Shown here piece by piece: positions 59,845 to 64,000 of a DNA stretch of 64,000 nucleotides; within the stretch, counting starts at the first letter, position 1, and each line of letters begins with the position of its first letter. The notes beneath the pieces were generated by a model. It had not been told where the DNA came from and searched no databases. It worked only from the letters and a program-made list of their open reading frames with translations. Source of the DNA: Takashimella koratensis (lineage: Eukaryota; Basidiomycota; Tremellomycetes; Trichosporonales; Tetragoniomycetaceae); assembly GCA_003116875.1 (NCBI GenBank), contig BCKT01000002.1, positions 1,736,001-1,800,000 of the forward strand. Reading direction: 5' to 3'. A program made the translations under genes and the position numbers.

Positions 59845-60258
59845 TCAGGTCAAGGTCTTGGCGAGCTCTTGGAGCTGTCGACGGAGGTTGGCGCGGTTAT
59901 CAGCCAACTGGCTTCGGATCTGCTGAGGGTTGAGTCCCGTCTGTCCACATGACCGCAGTCAGCCGACCACTCCGTTTCTATACCAGACCCTCACGCTCCT
60001 ACTCACCTCCTTGGCGGCCTCATCCACCGCGTTGCGAGCCGCGTCGATCCCACGCGCTACAATGAAGGAAGCCAACGCCGCCTTGCCGTCAGTGAGTTTG
60101 GGCTTGGCACCCGGTCGCCCACGCGACTTGGTCGATGGCGACAAGTCGGCGTCGATGTCGGCATCGACGGTATCGTACACATGATTGCTCTCGGACTTGC
60201 CCCTCTGTGGGGTGTAGGGCTTGATCGGGGTCGACGGCGAAGATGCGTGTTTGGGCAT
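59845..60258 (-). CDS. Small hypothetical protein, 115 aa
   Basis: Exons 60258-60007 and 59940-59845 join in phase 0 across a 66-nt intron. The N-terminal half is disordered and starts MPKHASSPSTPIKPYTPQRG. It has an AT-hook-like SRGRPGAKPK, then helical segments KAALASFIVARGIDAARNAV and GLNPQQIRSQLADNRANLRRQ LQELAK. Family not recognised. An in-frame ATG at 60354 would add 32 residues. Confidence 0.5.
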
Positions 60259-61977
60259 TGTTGCCGAATCTTGTGTTGGCGAGAGAGTCAAACAGGTTGC
60301 AGAAAGAGACGGGGCGGGGATGAGCGTTGGGAAAGAGCGGGTCGTCTTTGCCATTTCCCAGTCTCACCTCATCCGCCATTCAACCAAATCCCATCCCCAT
60401 CCCAATCAATCAACTCCAGACTGCTAGTCAAAGGCAGTCCTTTCGTGGCTTTTGCTTGATATCCAGCACTCAGCAAGAATTGAACCGGGCCCCGACTACA
60501 CTGGCAGAGCATGGTATCACACTGATTGGGACGAGTTCCATATCAGCACAATTGTCCGCAAGATCATGACGCCGGATCTTGTCCAGACCCCATGCCCGTA
60601 AGCGTTGGGATCTAGGCACGCCAAGCAGGCCTAGGACGCCGAGGTACATTTCTGCGCACGAGCCGCTTACACCCAGGTCTTGTTCCCATACTCAGCCATG
60701 GTTGCGTGAACGCGACCACGCGTTCGGGGTCTAGCAAAGCCGGACCGGGTGTTCGGAAGAGAACAAAAGGTCATTCACTCTTGAAACGCAGCTACCGCAT
60801 GGCCCCTCGTCTAGAGCTAACTGGGCTATGGGACTGTGCAGCTTGTCGGGTGGAGTGAAGGACGCTGCTAGAGCAATGACCCTCGTTTGTATGCCTGTGT
60901 GTTCTTGCAACCATTCTCACTACACCCCCTTGATAAAGGGCTGTTTTCGGCGTTCATCGATACAGCTCTCGTCCTCACCCTAGCCTGCGCGAACCTTCAT
61001 CGCCATACGTCTCAAACCTTCCTCTCCAGACTCCATCGCTCGGTGTGAAGCGCCTGCCTGTTCACTCGTCATTTTCTACCTTTTGCCACGATCCCCATGC
61101 TCAGGTCTCTGGTTGCGCAGGCCACGGCACGGGCTGCGTTGTTGGGCCTAAACGTCGCAACAACGGTTGTATACCTCAACCATGCATCCTTGAGATATAT
61201 CGCTGAGGATCACAATGGGGTCTGCCGACAGAAGCGACGATCCACAACGTCGACGGCAAAGCAGAGAATCTGGTCAAGGGGACAAACAAGAGTTGCCTTG
61301 TTTATCCGACATAATAAAAGGTTTGTGGGTAGTAGAATTGTACTACGTTCCTTATCACCACTCAAAGTTGATGTATTGTCCATTCACCACTCCTGGTCGC
61401 GAACCTGGAGTCATCGCGTGGGAGGCGGAACCACCTTGTTCCGGAGGTCGATCCGCGAGAACAAAAAGATCCAACCTTGAAACACTCCGTTCTTGGCACG
61501 CCACCTCCCAACTCCACACATCTATCTCCGTCTCCGTCCCCGGTTCAGCGCCATTCGTACCTTAGTGCCTCGGTACCCGTACCGACTGCAGTACCAGGAC
61601 CTCGACCCGTGTCAGTATGACCTGAGAAAGGACCTGAGGCGGACTGTGCGGTTCGGGTGTAGATCGGTCAATGTGGGCTTGGTGGTCTCGACTACGCTTG
61701 GCTATGCTTGGCTGTACTTGGCTAAACTTGGCACGGGCTACTCAGCCACGGTTTCGTGTCGATCTTTATAGCATTGTTTCCGAGACTGGAGGAGGTGTTG
61801 ATGCGCTCGTGATGTGCAGGCGGGGCATATAACCCTGCCGAAGATCGCTGTAGACAGACTTTTTCCCACGCCCACGTCCACTACAAACCAACCTTACCGA
61901 CTCGCACTAGGTCGCCGCCTGACCGGCTTCTTCGGTGCTCCTAATAGCCCTCGCGACACAACTAGGTGCCGCTCATT
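60259..61977. other. Gene-poor interval, 1.7 kb
   Basis: No gene can be supported. A plus-strand frame at 61097 starts MLRSLVAQATARAALLGLNV and could be a short mitochondrial-type exon, but it runs into arginine-rich noise. CTTGGCTA-type repeats lie at 61690-61735. I saw no tRNA A/B boxes. Confidence 0.35.
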
Positions 61978-62378
61978 ATGCGTTTCACGCTCCCTGTTCG
62001 ATCCTCTTACGTCGGAACGATCCCCCCAGTTCTCCCCACAACCTCTATGCACGCCATCCTCGCAACCCGACCCACGACAAAGCTCACAGCTGAAGTAATC
62101 CCCGAGCTCGCACTCGATGTTGTCCTTGGCTTCTTGTTTGGGTCGACTGTCCATGACTTGAGACTAGACGGGCATATGAGAGGTCCAGAGCTTATCAACT
62201 ACAAGCGGCAAGACGGACTGAGGTGTCTAGATGAATCAGAGAGAGTTGTAAGTCACTTGAGATGGCTTCCCTCCACTGTTCTCTGCAGCGACTACAAGAA
62301 CCCTATTACAAGCTGACGCGACGTACTCAGGCCGGGCCGAGTCAACCCTTGTTTGCTTGGAACTGTGTGATAATGTGA
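61978..62378 (+). CDS. Small CaaX-box protein, paralogue 1
   Basis: Exon 1 (61978-62247) codes MRFTLPVRSSYVGTIPPVLP and onward, with a hydrophobic segment LALDVVLGFLFGSTV and a charged end (LRCLDESERV). A phase-0 GTAAGT donor follows. Exon 2 starts at 62331 (105 aa total) or at 62289 (119 aa); both acceptors keep frame and both end NCVIM-stop. CVIM is a canonical CaaX box, so the protein is probably farnesylated and membrane-attached. It shares MR--L-VR-S--G-IP at the N-terminus, the FGS motif, intron position and CxIM end with the neighbour at 62781. Family unknown. Confidence 0.6.
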
Positions 62379-62780
62379 ATCAGTCATAGTTTATCCGATG
62401 TTCGACATAGCACGTGTAAAAGTGTAGTACTGGTAGTATACCCCCCCAACCTCATGTAATGCTCAAGACCTTGTTGTTTGCACACCCACCCATACAGCGA
62501 CGCACGCGACCTGTGTTCGTCACTGCGGTTCTCATGGCTTGGTCGTTGGCCGGCATGCGGAACGCGGCTTGAGCGGCGCCACCGTTTCGTCGTGCCCGCA
62601 TCTCATTATTGTCTCCGAAACCTGAAGAGTGAGCACTGGGCTTGGTGCGATACATCTAAGTCGAACTCGAGTAAACCAGGTCCTCTCAGTTGCACATTCA
62701 CGCGCGCCCACTCATTGCTCTTCAACTTCTCTGTCTTTCATTCTCACATTCGTCTCCACCCCAGAACCACTATCCCTACC
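62379..62780. other. Spacer between the two CaaX paralogues
   Basis: About 400 nt. No gene seen. It presumably holds the 3' end of the first and the promoter of the second paralogue. Confidence 0.4.
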
Positions 62781-63192
62781 ATGCGTGGCGCGCTTGTCGT
62801 TAGAACCTCGTTCTCTGGTGCGATACCCCGCCCTCACTTCCCCCACACACGTCCCCCTCCCCCAATCAAGCCCGACCCCATCAACAGGTCCGACAGGCCC
62901 AATAGGGTCGATGTAGCTATACTTTTCGGATTCGTAATGGGACACATATTTGGTTCATCAGTCTTCACTTTGCATCCGGAATGGTTGATGAACTCGGCAG
63001 AGCTGGCCGAACACAAGCGCAAGAAAGCGAAAAAGTTGATTGAACAGGCAGAACAGCTTGTGAGTCATGGTTCTGAATGATGAAATGGGTTACGAGTACG
63101 TTAAGAATTGACAGGCACTGCTTTGCTTTAAGGAGCGTAAGATCGTCAGCGAGTCGAGTGTCTGTGGGACCTGGGGTTGTATGATCATGTGA
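62781..63192 (+). CDS. Small CaaX-box protein, paralogue 2
   Basis: Exons 62781-63059 and 63115-63192 (55-nt intron, phase 0) give 118 aa. It starts MRGALVVRTSFSGAIPRPHF, has a hydrophobic stretch VAILFGFVMGHIFGSSVF and a Lys-rich helix (AELAEHKRKKAKKLIEQAEQ). Exon 2 is ALLCFKERKIVSESS... ending WGCMIM-stop. CMIM fits a CaaX box, as does CVIM in the adjacent copy. The sequence after both stops also matches (ATGTGAATC), supporting tandem duplication. The basic helix plus a prenylated end would favour membrane association. No signal peptide is evident. A mating-pheromone precursor would usually be shorter and is not clearly supported. Confidence 0.62.
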
Positions 63193-63469
63193 ATCGACCG
63201 TTCGCCAATCGTCATGGAAGCTGGGAAAGTAAATGGACGAAGGAGGAGATCTTAATTAGTCCCACAGCCAGTCAGTCAAGCTCCACCCAAGCCCTATGAA
63301 ATATACATTTCTCACTCCCGTATGATGTCGTTGCGATGTGTGGTATACATGATGCTGCTTGAACATGAAAAGCAGGTGGTCAAATCGACAGGGTACGTTG
63401 CTATGTCAGGGGGGTATCGGAACGCGCTATGCTGTGCTGGATCGCGCGGAGGTGTGATTGCGCCGTGTC

Positions 63470-64000
63470 CTAGGCTTCCGCCTGGTCGATCTTCGTCTCG
63501 ATCTCCTTGAGGAACGCGTTGAGCTCCTGTCGCAGACTGGTCAGCCTATGTCCTCCGAAAGCGACTGTGCGAGGGATGTAGACGTACCTTGTCCTCAGGC
63601 TCAAATTGCAACCCGTCGATGATCGCTTGTCGCGCCTCTTCTAGTCGATCGAGACCGACGAGCGCTCTCGCTTTCCTAGTACACCATCAGTCCGAGTCCC
63701 TCTTCCCTCGGTACTCCGAATCCCTTCACCACACACATCTCGCTCCACCTGTGGTCGTTTCGCCCTACTCACCGGAAATGACCCTTCGTCCACGGCCGCT
63801 TCAACACTGTCACCGTCTCCGCATCCGCCAACGCATTCGGCCACAGACCCGCCGAAGCAAACGCTGCCGACCGATTACACAACGCGATCGCGGTCTCGTC
63901 TCGCGACACAGCGGCGAGCTCCCAAGGTGGTCGAGAGAGAGCCATGTCTGCCGATTTGGAGTAGTGTTGGATCGCTTGGTGGTAGTTTTGGGCCTTGAAT
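63470..64000 (-). CDS. SEC72: SEC72-like TPR protein, 3' end only
   Basis: The gene runs off the right edge, so its start is not in the window. Visible exons are 64000-63773, 63675-63588 and 63526-63470. The text FKAQNYHQAIQHYSKSADMA LSRPPWELAAVSRDETAI, then LCNRSAAFASAGLWPNALAD, LKRPWTKGHFRKARALVGLD and RLEEARQAIIDGLQFEPED is a TPR arrangement. Its RPPWE, WP-ALADAE and KRPW-KGHFRKA signatures recall fungal Sec72, the cytosolic subunit of the Sec62/63 post-translational translocation complex at the ER. It ends EIETKIDQAEA. Other TPR co-chaperones share parts of this pattern. Confidence 0.65.

Noticed and set aside
61978..63192. Mating-pheromone precursor genes
   Set aside because: The CaaX ends fit, but both proteins exceed 100 residues, contain a hydrophobic segment and an intron, and show no processed-peptide pattern. 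I leave the function open.
1..64000. CRISPR arrays, bacterial operons, rRNA or tRNA genes
   Set aside because: No regularly spaced repeats, no Shine-Dalgarno or operon layout, and no convincing tRNA A/B boxes were found. The intron-rich genes show eukaryotic DNA.

Overview
The window is fungal nuclear DNA. Genes carry several short introns (mostly 45-85 nt, GT...AG), the sequence is GC-moderate, genes lie densely on both strands, and proteins have long Ser/Pro/Thr-rich disordered tails. The recognisable housekeeping set (EDC4, ARF6, BFR2, SCP2, DBP5, STT3, prefoldin 3, SEC72-like) and the intron density suggest a basidiomycete yeast of the Tremellomycetes. That placement is inference from gene style, not from a database search.

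Layout: 1-2.5 kb holds one uncertain, possibly frameshifted gene inside an old direct duplication. 2.6-16 kb holds EDC4 (-), a four-TM SUR7/PalI-type protein (-), a hairpin-forming inverted repeat, ARF6 (-) and an R3H protein (+). 16.7-36.7 kb is the accessory-looking part. It contains at least eight members of an unnamed family of small proteins with two C-terminal membrane segments, plus decayed copies, on both strands. Ordinary genes are interspersed there: UPF0357 (-), BFR2 (+) and a 1194-residue unknown protein (+). 37-52 kb holds a peroxisomal-type SCP2 protein (-), an unknown protein (+), DBP5 (-), STT3 (-) and a large coiled-coil/disordered protein (+). 52.9-64 kb holds a leucine-rich-repeat membrane protein (+), a pair of related reading frames of which one has a premature stop (-), prefoldin subunit 3 (+), a small unknown protein (-), two tandem small paralogues that both end in a CaaX prenylation box (+), and the 3' end of a SEC72-like gene (-).

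The housekeeping genes do not form one pathway. They cover mRNA decay and export (EDC4, DBP5), rRNA processing (BFR2), ER translocation and N-glycosylation (SEC72-like, STT3), vesicle traffic (ARF6) and cytoskeletal protein folding (prefoldin). The strongest candidates for undescribed biology are the two-TM family with its invariant phase-2 intron between the membrane helices, and the CaaX pair at 62-63.2 kb. All exon boundaries are my own reading of splice consensus and frame, without transcript data.
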